Shown: positions 24,202 through 32,001 of the stretch, piece by piece | Layout: every line of letters starts with the position of its first letter | Numbering within the stretch: position 1 is the stretch's first letter | Assembly (NCBI GenBank): GCA_937862825.1 | Contig: CALMEF010000053.1 | Coordinates: 1-32,001, forward strand | Direction: 5' to 3' | Length of the DNA: 32,001 nt | Origin: an uncultured Armatimonadota bacterium | GTDB lineage: Bacteria > Armatimonadota > Fimbriimonadia > Fimbriimonadales > Fimbriimonadaceae | Notes under the pieces: generated by a model | Told to the model about the DNA's origin: nothing | Seen by the model: the letters and a program-made list of their open reading frames with translations, nothing else | The model's database searches: none | Program-made: the position numbers and the translations under genes

Positions 24202-24304
24202 GAGAGGAAACTTCTACCGGTGTGCCACCTTTGAGGCTCAAGTTATAATCGACCACGCAAACTGATGGAGAAATCCGACCCTGCGCGCTACGCAAGCACA
24301 CGCC

Positions 24305-24805
24305 TCATTGTCCGCAAATCGAGTTATCGAGATGGTCACGAACAAGTTTGCGAGCCCGCAACAGCCGAGATTTAGTGGCGGCAGGGCTGATTCCAAGCTC
24401 GCTGGCCGCCTCAATCACGGACTTTTCATCGAGCTCACATAGGCGATAAACAGACACGAGAATTTTGGGCAACGCTTCAATCGCCTCGTTTACGCACCGT
24501 TTGAGAATCACTAGCTCCAGTTCCTTTGCATCCGACGAAAGTAAATCGTGCTCTTCGGCGTACTGCATGGTTGCCCTAAAGGAGGGATGACTTCTCATAC
24601 GTAAACAGACGCGCTTCGCGATGATGCACAACCAACTCCGAAAGGCCTTTTCGGAGGTTAACTTCGCGGAAGCCTTGAATGCGAGTAAAAGAGCATTGGC
24701 GAGGGCGTCTTCAGCGTCTTCGCGATGTCCACAGACTCGGGCCATTTGACAGTAGATAGAATCCTTGTGTTTGAGAACGAGAGCTTCAAAGCGAGACGGA
24801 TCCAT
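24305..24805 (-). CDS. ECF-type RNA polymerase sigma factor
   Basis: The 166-residue protein has sigma region 2 (about 5-75; DAEDALANALLLAFKA and AFRSWLCIIAKRVCLRM) and region 4 (about 110-160; ALPKILVSVYRLCELDEKSV then the HTH ELGISPAATKSRLLRARKLV). There is no region 1 or 3, as in ECF sigmas. No anti-sigma gene is adjacent on the same strand, which is unusual for the class. It diverges from the multihaem cytochrome gene. Confidence 0.92.
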   Translation of the reverse strand: MDPSRFEALVLKHKDSIYCQMARVCGHREDAEDALANALLLAFKASAKLTSEKAFRSWLCIIAKRVCLRMRSHPSFRATMQYAEEHDLLSSDAKELELVILKRCVNEAIEALPKILVSVYRLCELDEKSVIEAASELGISPAATKSRLLRARKLVRDHLDNSICGQ

Positions 24806-24844
24806 CAGATTGAGATTGCGACAGCAGGCACGTCAAACAGGTAG

Positions 24845-24873
24845 ATAGTATCACATGCCTGCTTCCGGGTCCA
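24845..24873 (-). promoter_or_regulatory. Candidate promoter of the ECF sigma gene
   Basis: On the minus strand TGGACC (24868-24873), 17 bases, then TACTAT (24845-24850), which is preceded by TG to give an extended -10. A transcript starting near 24838 would have a leader of about 33 bases. It is of the housekeeping type, not an ECF GGAAC promoter. Confidence 0.4.
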
Positions 24874-24992
24874 GGTTCAGGCATTCTAGGGCGCATCAAC
24901 CTCCGCTAGGCTGCACTTATGGGAATGTTGAACCTACGGGAAGCACTGAGTTTCCGAGCTAACATCGCTGGAACATGGTCTTCGAGCCCATT

Positions 24993-25018
24993 GAGTCATC
25001 TTGATTCAAACGTGACTC
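24993..25018. promoter_or_regulatory. Dyad GAGTCA-N14-TGACTC upstream of the cytochrome gene
   Basis: Perfect 6-base arms enclose a second short palindrome, TTGATTCAA (25001-25009), with nearly the same centre. It lies about 50 bases before the cytochrome start, where an operator would be expected. TTGAT/TCAA half-sites recall Fnr/Crp-type sites, but the spacing is too short for a classic one. Confidence 0.3.
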
Positions 25019-25068
25019 TATATGAATGAGGGTTCACGTTAGCAGAGTGGACCTTGGAGGCAATACTC

Positions 25069-26298
25069 ATGACCAGTAAATCTCGAAAGGTCGCGTGGGG
25101 GCGTTTGATTCGCCGAACGATGGGCCTATCCTTGAGCAGTTCTTTTCTCTTGCTCGGCCTCGCTGTTAGCAATGCAAATGAGGCGGAGTCGGCGACTTTG
25201 GCCGCAACCCAAAGCCTAGGTCAGTACATTGTCTTGGGCTACAACGATCTCGGCATGCATTGCCTTGGCTCCAGATACGATGAAATTTGCATACTTCCGC
25301 CAGCCAACACCATGCGCGCAACTGTGATTCGGAGAGGCGCAGAGCCGGAAATTATGGATGGCGACGTCACCCTCAGATACTCCATCCCTGGAAACACCAC
25401 GTCTGTCACAAAGACAAATTTTTGGGACTATGCATACCCTCTGTTTGGGGCCAATCTGCTGCCCGACATTGGCCTCTTTGGCAAGGGGATGACTGGCACG
25501 ATGGACCCCACAACCGATGGGGATTGGATTGCAGCAGCGATCCCCATTACACCGATTACAGACGCGGGCATTGAGAATCCTTACCAACTAGCGTCAATAA
25601 CGGTTAGCCTGAGCGGGCAATATCTGGCCGCGACTCAGGCCGTGATCCCAGTTTCTTGGGAGATGCGTTGCGACTCTTGTCATAACACGAAAGGAATCAC
25701 TCCTGAAACCGACATTCTTAGGAAGCATGATCGCTTGCATGGCACTCAATTGGAATCCCAGAAACCTGTCTTGTGCGCGCGTTGCCATGCAGACCCAGCC
25801 CTTGGCTTGCCAGGCGACCCCAGTGTGTCGAATCTATCGCATGCGATGCACAAGTCCCACGCAAATCGGAAGTTCCCCGGTAAGGCGCAGATGATGAATG
25901 CTTGCTACGCATGCCATCCAGGTCCAAAAACTCAGTGTATGCGTGACGTGCACTACACGCGAGCCGGAAACGTCTGCGTCTCGTGCCATGGAACCATGGC
26001 CGCAGTTGCAAACCCTGCTCGACGGCCATGGGTCGATCAACCGAGGTGCGGGAACTGCCACCACGAGCAAGGGCACGAATATGAGCAACCAGGCGTGCTA
26101 TACCGCGACTCCAAGGGCCACGGTGGCGTCAAGTGCGAGGCGTGCCATGGTAGCCCACATGCAATTGCACCAACCCGACAGCCTAACGATAACGTCCAGG
26201 CGATCGCTCTGCAGGGACATGCTGGAACGATCTCGGAGTGTGCCGTCTGTCATACCACTCAACCAACGGAAGCGTTCTTCCACAGTAGAGAGCACTAG
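25069..26298 (+). CDS. Secreted seven-haem c-type cytochrome
   Basis: The ATG at 25069 has GGAGG eight bases upstream; an in-frame TTG at 25054 lacks a site. The 409-residue precursor has a twin-Arg-containing signal region (LIRRTMGLSLSSSFLLLGLA). A conserved ~180-residue N-terminal domain follows (YIVLGYNDLGMHCLGSRYDE; YSIPGNTTSVTKTNFWDYAY). Seven CxxCH haem sites lie between residues 201 and 395: CDSCH, CARCH, CYACH, CVSCH, CGNCH, CEACH and CAVCH. Extra histidines nearby could give bis-His ligation. It is an electron-transfer protein outside the inner membrane; the partner is unknown. No other cytochrome or porin gene is adjacent. Confidence 0.93.
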   Translation: MTSKSRKVAWGRLIRRTMGLSLSSSFLLLGLAVSNANEAESATLAATQSLGQYIVLGYNDLGMHCLGSRYDEICILPPANTMRATVIRRGAEPEIMDGDVTLRYSIPGNTTSVTKTNFWDYAYPLFGANLLPDIGLFGKGMTGTMDPTTDGDWIAAAIPITPITDAGIENPYQLASITVSLSGQYLAATQAVIPVSWEMRCDSCHNTKGITPETDILRKHDRLHGTQLESQKPVLCARCHADPALGLPGDPSVSNLSHAMHKSHANRKFPGKAQMMNACYACHPGPKTQCMRDVHYTRAGNVCVSCHGTMAAVANPARRPWVDQPRCGNCHHEQGHEYEQPGVLYRDSKGHGGVKCEACHGSPHAIAPTRQPNDNVQAIALQGHAGTISECAVCHTTQPTEAFFHSREH

Positions 26299-26308
26299 GT
26301 CTTGTCAG

Positions 26309-26333
26309 GCCCTGAGAGTTCGTCTCTCAGGGC
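26309..26333. terminator. Hairpin between convergent cytochrome and S9 peptidase genes
   Basis: A perfect 10-base stem GCCCTGAGAG / CTCTCAGGGC with loop TTCGT lies 11 bases after the cytochrome stop. Neither strand has a clear T-run after the stem, so it may act as a weak terminator or an mRNA 3'-end stabiliser. Confidence 0.5.
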
Positions 26334-26352
26334 TCTGAAAAATGCGGTACGC

Positions 26353-29175
26353 CTAGCCGCCGCCGAAATCCGTGCCCATGGTCTTGCCCTTTTTCGTCGC
26401 GGGGACACCCGTGCTCATCCATACTGGTTGAGGCGTGCCCAACAGGTAATGGTCGAAGAACTGGGACAAGCGAACCGAGAGATCTTTGCGGTTATGGCGC
26501 TGAATCAAGTTGTGATCCTCGTTGTTGTAAACGAGCATCCAGACCGGCTTTTGTAGTCGCCGTAACGCCGTGAACAACTCAATGCCTTGGTACCACGGCA
26601 CCGCTCCGTCTTTGTCATTGTTCATCATCAAGAGCGGGGTTTCCACCTTGTCTGCCCAAAAGATTGGGGAGTTCTCGATGTAACGAAGTGGGTTCTCCCA
26701 GAGCGATCCTCCGATTCGGCTCTGGCCCTTCTCATACTGCATTTGGCGCACCATGCCTGAGCCCCATCGGATACCGCCGTAGGCACTAACCATGTTGGAA
26801 ACGGCCGCGCCTGCGCCAGCTGCAGCGAACATGTTGGTTTGGGTGACGAGATACGCGACTTGATAGCCGCCCCAACTTTGCCCTTGCGCACCAACGCGCT
26901 TGGGATCAACATAACCTCGAGAGAGGATGGCGGAGACTCCGGACAAGATGGCTTTGACCGCGCTAGGACCAGGATATCCAACTTCGTACGGAATGTCGGG
27001 TTGGAAGACGATGTAGCCACGGCTCGCGAAGAAGGTGGGATTGATCGTCGAAGCACTTGGCGTCGGCGAAATGTAGCGATGCAGATCCTGGGAATGGGTC
27101 TCGTAGAAGTAGACCATCATTGGATACTTCTTGCCCGGATCGAAGTTTTCTGGTTTGGTAAGGATGCCCTGGAGCGGTTTGCCGTCAAGCGAATACCACG
27201 TGACCAACTCACTCTTGCACCAGTTGTAGTCCTTTTGCTGAGGGTTGATGTCCGACACCTTTCTCATGTCGGTTAGCGTCGGACCTGAGATCCAAAAGTC
27301 GCGAAACTCGTCGAAATCCTCTCGCGTGGTGAGATAAACCTCAGCGTTCTTGGCCTTTGAGAGACCGCCAAACGCTTTGTCTTGCATGGTGATCAAGTTG
27401 AGGTTTCCGTTCTCTAGGCGGAAGAAGCCCGCTGCTCGAGTCCGAAGGCTACTCGCCGAAAGATAGAAGTTGCGACCGATCGTATCGGCCTCCAAATCGG
27501 TGCGAATCGGGCGCAGAACGGTTTCTGCGAGACGGCCCGCACCGAGCGTCAAGCAGACCGGATTCTTACTGCCTGTTGGATCGCAAGCCCAAACGTCAAA
27601 GCGGTCGTAGATGAGAATTGACTTTTCTCCATCGGTCCACATTCCACCACCGTAAGGAGGAGGAGGGGCAGGATGATCATCCATCTCATCCCAAATGGGA
27701 TAGGGAACTGCTTTGCTCACATTCACGATCGCGTGAGTTTGCGAGTTGGCAACCATTCGGTGTTTCTCCTTCGAGTCAAACCAGGAAACATAGTTACCCG
27801 AGGGCGAGAATGACGGGTTGTCATCGGTTTGGGTAAGGAGTTGCTTTCGCTGTCCCGTCTCCAGGTTCATGAGATAGACGTCTGCGTACTCTGTGTCCCA
27901 AGAAATGAGTTGACGGTAGGGTCGGTTGTTCATAACCATCGCCCATTTCCCATCTCCCTTATTCGAAAGCACGGCTGAAGTGGTGTCGGTGGTTTCAACT
28001 TGGATTAAGTTGCCTGTGCCAGTTTCGTAGATTGCCGTGTAGGTACGATTTCGCTCCATTGTTGCGCGGAGCAATTGCATTGGTTGGAGTTCCGGGTCCT
28101 TCCAGTTCCAAATGTCAACACTCACCTTTTCGTCGTCTGGAGTTTCGTCCTTCTTTTCCTCTTCGGGCTTCGGTGTGGTTGCGAAGATCACCCGAGAACC
28201 TGATTCAGAAAAGCGAATTCGGCTCGGACTCAAAATCCAATCTTTCGGCATTCCAGAAGACCCTGATTTGGCAAAGAGCGACGGCTTTTGGCCAATCTTG
28301 GCCCAGTATCCTTCAAAGAGCGGCTTCTCGGCTTTGTAGTCGTTCTTGTCGGTCGCATAGGCGATTCGAGTGCCATCTTTGTCCAGCGCGAGGGAACGAT
28401 AGTTGCCGAGTCCTTGATCCACCACGATTGGTTTTGTGACGTCGCCGGAGAGGCTGACCACGTAAACACCATCCGTGTCACCGCTCTTCGAGGAGATCGT
28501 ATAAGCCAAGACGCCACCGTTTCGTGAGAAATCGTATTCAACGACGTCAGCGATCTTTGTCTCAGCACCTGTTGAGAGGTTTCGAAGAATGATCTCGGAC
28601 CCGACAGGATGGTCCTTTTTCTTCTGCGGCTTCTCTGGCTCCTTTTTAGGCTCCTCAGGCTTTGCGGGCGGCTGTGTCGGTGGAGGAGTCGGCTGGGCAG
28701 GAGGTGTGGCAGGGACCGCTTCTACCTTGTAAACGATCCAATTGTTGCCTTCTACTGGAGTTCGAACGGAACTTAGGCGCGGAATCGTGGTTACTTTGCC
28801 ATCCGCAAGGTCCATGATTCCAAGCTCGTTCTTAGGCATGTCGGCTGGCTTCTTTTTTTCCTTCTTTGCCTTATCGACATCGGCCTTGGCGGGCAAGATG
28901 GTGAAGACCACGTATCGTGAATCCGGCATGATTCGGGGTGCTGAGCCCCTTTCAACCCTGTACACGGTGTTGGTCGTTGTGGACTTTGCAATCAGGACGT
29001 TGTCGCCGACTGCTGGGCCTTCAACATAAACAAACCACTTGCCGTCCCATGACAATTCGGAGCCCTTGGCGGAACGCCAAATGTCGTAGACGTCATGGTC
29101 AAGGATCTTCTTCTGCCCAAAGGCGGAAGACGCTAGAACTAGTGCTAGAAATGTGGGGAACAATCGGCATCTCAT
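26353..29175 (-). CDS. Secreted S9-family (prolyl oligopeptidase-like) serine peptidase
   Basis: The precursor has 940 residues from the ATG at 29175 (a GTG precedes it directly) and a signal peptide (RLFPTFLALVLASSAFGQ). Residues about 30-600 form the WD-like propeller region (LSWDGKWFVYVEG; FSPSGNYVSWF). A Pro/Lys/Glu-rich insert interrupts it at about 155-190 (PPPTQPPAKPEEPKKEPEKP). The C-terminal alpha/beta hydrolase domain holds the triad: Ser in GAQGQSWGGYQVAY (about 767), Asp in MNNDKDGAVPW (about 853) and His in NEDHNL (about 887). It is likely a periplasmic or extracellular oligopeptidase. Confidence 0.92.
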   Translation of the reverse strand: MRCRLFPTFLALVLASSAFGQKKILDHDVYDIWRSAKGSELSWDGKWFVYVEGPAVGDNVLIAKSTTTNTVYRVERGSAPRIMPDSRYVVFTILPAKADVDKAKKEKKKPADMPKNELGIMDLADGKVTTIPRLSSVRTPVEGNNWIVYKVEAVPATPPAQPTPPPTQPPAKPEEPKKEPEKPQKKKDHPVGSEIILRNLSTGAETKIADVVEYDFSRNGGVLAYTISSKSGDTDGVYVVSLSGDVTKPIVVDQGLGNYRSLALDKDGTRIAYATDKNDYKAEKPLFEGYWAKIGQKPSLFAKSGSSGMPKDWILSPSRIRFSESGSRVIFATTPKPEEEKKDETPDDEKVSVDIWNWKDPELQPMQLLRATMERNRTYTAIYETGTGNLIQVETTDTTSAVLSNKGDGKWAMVMNNRPYRQLISWDTEYADVYLMNLETGQRKQLLTQTDDNPSFSPSGNYVSWFDSKEKHRMVANSQTHAIVNVSKAVPYPIWDEMDDHPAPPPPYGGGMWTDGEKSILIYDRFDVWACDPTGSKNPVCLTLGAGRLAETVLRPIRTDLEADTIGRNFYLSASSLRTRAAGFFRLENGNLNLITMQDKAFGGLSKAKNAEVYLTTREDFDEFRDFWISGPTLTDMRKVSDINPQQKDYNWCKSELVTWYSLDGKPLQGILTKPENFDPGKKYPMMVYFYETHSQDLHRYISPTPSASTINPTFFASRGYIVFQPDIPYEVGYPGPSAVKAILSGVSAILSRGYVDPKRVGAQGQSWGGYQVAYLVTQTNMFAAAGAGAAVSNMVSAYGGIRWGSGMVRQMQYEKGQSRIGGSLWENPLRYIENSPIFWADKVETPLLMMNNDKDGAVPWYQGIELFTALRRLQKPVWMLVYNNEDHNLIQRHNRKDLSVRLSQFFDHYLLGTPQPVWMSTGVPATKKGKTMGTDFGGG

Positions 29176-29201
29176 CACTTTTTGGGAGACTACCCCGTAT
29201 C

Positions 29202-29630
29202 ATGTGGGTGGGAATGCGCGCAGAACTGTTAGGCTCGGATCGAATCGAGTGCGAACTGCCCTATGACTGTGGGGCGGCGCGAGCCTTTGATGCTTTCACC
29301 AACCCAGAAGCGCTCGCAACTTGGTGGGGAAAGGAGGCCTTCGTGGATCCTGGTATCGGCGGCGGGCTCAAAGTGCTTTGGCCCGAGCAAGGGTTTGAGT
29401 TTTATGGCACCTACTTTGAGTTCTCTCCCGACCGCTCGCTTGGCTACACCTGGAACTGGAAGCATAGTGGAGTGTCCAACCTTAGGGTGCGAATCGAGTT
29501 TCAGCCTAAATCGCTGAAGGTAACCCATTCCGGCTTCACCGAATCTCAGGCAGATCAGATCAGTCGAAAAGAAATCCTTGAAGGCTGGACGTTCTTCCTT
29601 CCCAGGCTCTCGGACTACCTCGCCAGATAA
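29202..29630 (+). CDS. SRPBCC / AHSA1-like domain protein
   Basis: The 142-residue protein matches the START-like AHSA1 pattern: CGAARAFDAFTNPEALATWW near the N-terminus, a GIGGGLKVLW strand pair, and the C-terminal TESQADQISRKEILEGWTFF with LPRLSDYL. The fold forms a hydrophobic cavity; no ligand can be named. The start could be the ATG at 29202 or at 29214 (MRAELLGSDRIECEL), since neither has a convincing ribosome site. Reading further upstream enters the opposing peptidase gene. It is divergent from that gene and followed 31 bases later by the DUF4139 gene. Confidence 0.8.
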   Translation: MWVGMRAELLGSDRIECELPYDCGAARAFDAFTNPEALATWWGKEAFVDPGIGGGLKVLWPEQGFEFYGTYFEFSPDRSLGYTWNWKHSGVSNLRVRIEFQPKSLKVTHSGFTESQADQISRKEILEGWTFFLPRLSDYLAR

Positions 29631-29661
29631 CTCCAGTCCTACAGGAGCGTCTAAAGGAACG

Positions 29662-31077
29662 ATGATTCTTTCCTTTGCTTTCGGAACGGTTCTCGCGCAG
29701 TCGATGGGCACTGAGGTGACCATCTACAACCAAGGATTCGCGCTCGTCAAAGAAGTGCGTCAACTTGACCTTCGAAGCGGCCGCCAAAATGTGGCGATTG
29801 AGAACGTCGCCGCAGCGATTGAGCCAACAAGTGTTGGGATCAAATCGCTTGGAGCAGCCGATGCTTTCGAGGTTTACGAACAAAACTATGTGTTCGACTT
29901 GATCAATCCCATTGGCATACTCAACAAAGCGGTTGGATCTATCGTTCGCTTCCATCGAACCTTGCCGAACGGTACGAAAGAAGTGCTGATTGGCAAACTG
30001 ATGAGCGCACCAACTGGAGTGAACAATAGCCCACTTGGAACCTCATATCCTGGAATGGTTATTCAATCCACGGACGGCAGGGTCATTCTTGATCCTGTAG
30101 GGGAGGTTGAGGTTGAGTCGATCCCCCAGGGAATGATCTCGAAGCCCACCTTGATTTGGGACCTGCATGCGAACAAGGCTGGTCAAACCCCGGTTGAACT
30201 AAGTTATCTCACCCAGCAGATGTCGTGGAACGCGAATTACGTTCTCACCTTGGACGAAGCCCAAAAGTCAAACTTGAAGGGATGGGTGACACTGACGAAC
30301 AACTCCGGGGAGGCCTACACCGACGCCAAATTGAAGTTACTCGCCGGAGATGTCCAAAGAGCCCAGCGTCCTACCGGCGGATTCGGCGGCGGCGGTCGTG
30401 CCGGTGCCGAAATGATGAAGGCGGACAACCGATTTGTTGAGGAGTCCCTCTTCGAGTACCACTTATATACGCTGCAGCGCCCTGCCACGATGAAGAACAA
30501 GGAGACGAAGCAAATCAGTCTGCTTGAATCTCCGCAATTGACGACAACCAAGAAACTTGTGGTCGATAGCCTTCGCGATTACGGCGTTTACTATCCCAAC
30601 GAAACCGAAGTCGGGACGGGCATGATCAAGCCGATCGTGCTCGTCGAATTCATGAATACGAAAGCAAACGGCCTCGGCATACCGCTCCCAGCGGGAGCGG
30701 TAAAGGTGTACCAGCGGGACAAATCTGGTTCAGTTCAAATGCTTGGCGAAGACTCTATTCAGCATACGCCGCGGGAAGAAAAGATCAGCCTCTTTGTCGG
30801 TCGGTCCTTCGACGTTGTTGCTTCTAGAAAGCGAGTGAGTTTCAACTGGGTGGGAGGTTCTCGAACTTCGACTGATGAAGTGTTTGAGATTGAAGTGCGA
30901 AACCGAAAAGAGGTTCCGGAGACGGTCCATGTTATGGAGCGGCGCTATGCCGAATGGGAAATCCTTGAGAAGTCAATGGACTTTGAGAAACTTGATTCGA
31001 ACACGATGCAGTTTGTTGTCAGACTCAATCCGAATGAAGTCAAAACCATCCGGTATCGTGTCCGAACACACTGGTAG
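29662..31077 (+). CDS. DUF4139-type exported protein
   Basis: I place the start at the ATG at 29662, after AAAGGA and giving a signal peptide (MILSFAFGTVLAQ); the frame opens earlier inside the previous gene. The 471-residue protein has the DUF4139 pattern: an N-terminal strand TEVTIYNQGFALVKEVRQLD, a central SYLTQQMSWNANYVLTLD followed by GWVTLTNNSGEAYTDAKLKL, and a C-terminal beta domain ending NPNEVKTIRYRVRTHW. A Gly-rich loop (GGFGGGGRAG) lies near residue 240. The molecular role of the family is not established. Confidence 0.87.
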   Translation: MILSFAFGTVLAQSMGTEVTIYNQGFALVKEVRQLDLRSGRQNVAIENVAAAIEPTSVGIKSLGAADAFEVYEQNYVFDLINPIGILNKAVGSIVRFHRTLPNGTKEVLIGKLMSAPTGVNNSPLGTSYPGMVIQSTDGRVILDPVGEVEVESIPQGMISKPTLIWDLHANKAGQTPVELSYLTQQMSWNANYVLTLDEAQKSNLKGWVTLTNNSGEAYTDAKLKLLAGDVQRAQRPTGGFGGGGRAGAEMMKADNRFVEESLFEYHLYTLQRPATMKNKETKQISLLESPQLTTTKKLVVDSLRDYGVYYPNETEVGTGMIKPIVLVEFMNTKANGLGIPLPAGAVKVYQRDKSGSVQMLGEDSIQHTPREEKISLFVGRSFDVVASRKRVSFNWVGGSRTSTDEVFEIEVRNRKEVPETVHVMERRYAEWEILEKSMDFEKLDSNTMQFVVRLNPNEVKTIRYRVRTHW

Positions 31078-31082
31078 AGGCA

Positions 31083-31115
31083 CAAAAAAACGGGTCGAGG
31101 ATTTCCTCGACCCGT
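31083..31115 (-). terminator. Intrinsic terminator of rpmE
   Basis: On the minus strand ACGGGTCGAGGA pairs with TCCTCGACCCGT (12-base arms, 31090-31101 and 31104-31115, a few bases of loop) and is followed by seven T. It begins 12 bases after the rpmE stop. Confidence 0.93.
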
Positions 31116-31127
31116 AAAGAGAAGGAG

Positions 31128-31379
31128 CTATTTCTTGTTTGCCATCTGGTTGCCATATCGGCGCATGAACTTCTCAACGCGACCGGCAGTGTCAACCAAC
31201 TTCTTTGTGCCCGTATAAAACGGGTGGGAAAAGGCGCTGATTTCAAGATTGACAACGTAATGATCCACGCCATCGATGTTGCGTGTCTCACCGGTCTTCG
31301 TTGTTGAAAGTCCGGTCCACTCGTGTGATCCATCTACGTACAAAACGGGATAAACATTTGGGTGTACGCCTTGCTTCAT
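31128..31379 (-). CDS. rpmE2: 50S ribosomal protein bL31, type B
   Basis: The 83-residue protein has the L31 signature SAFSHPFYTGTKKLVDTAGR then VEKFMRRYG. It lacks the CxxC zinc-binding cysteines near the N-terminus, and has the longer spacing of type B (zinc-independent) L31, which often takes over under zinc limitation. It lies alone between its own promoter-like sequence and terminator. No zinc-repressor (Zur) site was recognised upstream. Confidence 0.95.
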   Translation of the reverse strand: MKQGVHPNVYPVLYVDGSHEWTGLSTTKTGETRNIDGVDHYVVNLEISAFSHPFYTGTKKLVDTAGRVEKFMRRYGNQMANKK

Positions 31380-31393
31380 GGTTATTGCCGTCT

Positions 31394-31423
31394 ATTATGG
31401 CTGAATCAAGTGTCAAAACTCAA
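31394..31423 (-). promoter_or_regulatory. Candidate promoter of rpmE
   Basis: On the minus strand TTGAGT (31418-31423), 18 bases, then CATAAT (31394-31399, 5/6 match). Transcription would start only about 7 bases before the ATG, so the mRNA would be almost leaderless, in keeping with the lack of a clear ribosome site. Confidence 0.45.
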
Positions 31424-31449
31424 ATCGCACCCGTCGGTACACTAACGTG

Positions 31450-32001
31450 GTGCGATTTCTCCTCGCGGTTTTGCTGGCGTCTGTCGCTACGATCGGGCTT
31501 GCCCAAAAGGCCGCCCTCAAACTTAAACCGGGCGATAAGCTTTCGGTGAGCGTGTTTGGAGCCCCGACGTACGACTCTGAGTGCGTAGTCCTCACCGACG
31601 GATCGATAAGTGGAAAAGGCTTCGGTCGGCTACCCGTGGAGGGGAAAACACTCGAGCAGGTCAAGACCGACCTTACGAAGCGATTCTCAACGTTCATCAA
31701 GAACCCTGGAGTCAGTGTCGTCTTGCTTGCCGAACGTCTTGAATACATTTATGTTTCGGGCGCAAAGGCACCGACCGGGGGCACAATCGTTTGGACGCCT
31801 GAAACCAATTTGCGGCAAGTGTTGGCGACTCTGGACCTTAAGGAGGATCCCGACCTTTTTGACGTTACCGTGTACCGTGGGCCAACCCAGTTATTGAAGG
31901 GAAATCTTTCAACAATCTTGACATCCGAGCGTGACGGGGGACTAATGTTGAGAGGTGGAGACGTCGTTGCAGTGCTGCCGACGGAGTTCCTCCGTGTTTG
32001 G
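31450..32001 (+). CDS. Polysaccharide export protein, Wza/Poly_export family (3' end outside window)
   Basis: The frame is open from a GTG at 31450 (or the adjacent GTG at 31447) to the right edge, 184 codons. A signal peptide (MRFLLAVLLASVATIGLAQ) is followed by the Poly_export motif LKPGDKLSVSVFGAPTYDSE, VLTDGSISGKGFGRLPVEGK and KNPGVSVVLL. Then comes an SLBB-like segment (YIYVSGAKAPTGGTIVW). Wza-type proteins form the outer-membrane or periplasmic channel for capsule or exopolysaccharide. It fits the glycosyltransferases elsewhere in the window, though they are not adjacent. Confidence 0.87.
   Translation, partial: MRFLLAVLLASVATIGLAQKAALKLKPGDKLSVSVFGAPTYDSECVVLTDGSISGKGFGRLPVEGKTLEQVKTDLTKRFSTFIKNPGVSVVLLAERLEYIYVSGAKAPTGGTIVWTPETNLRQVLATLDLKEDPDLFDVTVYRGPTQLLKGNLSTILTSERDGGLMLRGGDVVAVLPTEFLRVW

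Noticed and set aside
24244-24290. Perfect TATAAT on the plus strand between the hydrolase and sigma genes
   Set aside because: No -35 at 16-18 bases and nothing convincing downstream; the only frame (ATG near 24263, 36 codons) runs antisense to the sigma gene.
1-32001. Search for CRISPR arrays, tRNAs, rRNAs, insertion sequences, phage genes and attachment sites
   Set aside because: No regularly spaced repeats, cloverleaf, transposase or integrase sequence was seen on either strand.

Overview
The window looks like part of a compact, mid-GC bacterial chromosome. Genes are packed on both strands, with ATGA stop/start overlaps, GTG and TTG starts, and two convergent pairs whose stop codons share bases. 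Flagellar export genes, ribosomal proteins bL12, uL10 and type-B bL31, a seven-haem cytochrome, large secreted proteins with SdrD-like or BACON-like modules, and a HQH-type D-glutamate deacylase relative together suggest a free-living Gram-negative-type bacterium. Armatimonadota (Fimbriimonadia-like) is my best guess, but it rests on general resemblance, not on a marker gene.

Layout. 1-2020 (-): 5' part of a large secreted protein running off the left edge. 2164-6338 (+): a signalling operon, with a Crp-type receptor overlapping a class III nucleotide cyclase fused to a STAND/NB-ARC ATPase, then TPR proteins. The cyclase-STAND-TPR gene appears broken near 4555. 6430-11726 (+): flagellar operon fliM-fliY/N-fliO-fliP-fliQ-fliR-flhB, closed by a strong bidirectional terminator. 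11777-14521 (-): 914-aa secreted cysteine-rich protein. 14682-15755 (-): rplJ-rplL with leader hairpin and terminator. 15968-17571 (+): methyltransferase-glycosyltransferase fusion with a frameshift near its 3' end. 17568-18244 (-): five-TM membrane protein, also frameshifted. 18312-20682 (+): gluzincin-like metalloprotease and a Tat-exported amidohydrolase. 20679-23136 (-): TerC protein, small zinc-ribbon protein, two-TM protein and GT4 glycosyltransferase. 23179-24201 (+): secreted alpha/beta hydrolase. 24305-24805 (-): ECF sigma factor. 25069-26298 (+): secreted seven-haem cytochrome c. 26353-29175 (-): secreted S9 peptidase. 29202-31077 (+): SRPBCC protein and DUF4139 protein. 31128-31379 (-): rpmE type B. 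31450-end (+): start of a Wza-like polysaccharide export protein.

How the genes fit together. The Crp/cyclase/STAND/TPR operon reads as a self-contained second-messenger module: sensor and ATPase control a cyclase, and the product is read by the Crp protein made from the same mRNA. It lies directly upstream of the flagellar operon. The flagellar genes supply the C-ring switch and export gate; flhA, fliG and fliL are not in the window. The rest is housekeeping and envelope or secreted functions. No tRNA, rRNA, CRISPR array, insertion sequence or phage gene was recognised. Three gene breaks were seen; two are single-base losses in A/T homopolymers 535 bp apart, which makes sequence error a serious explanation for them.
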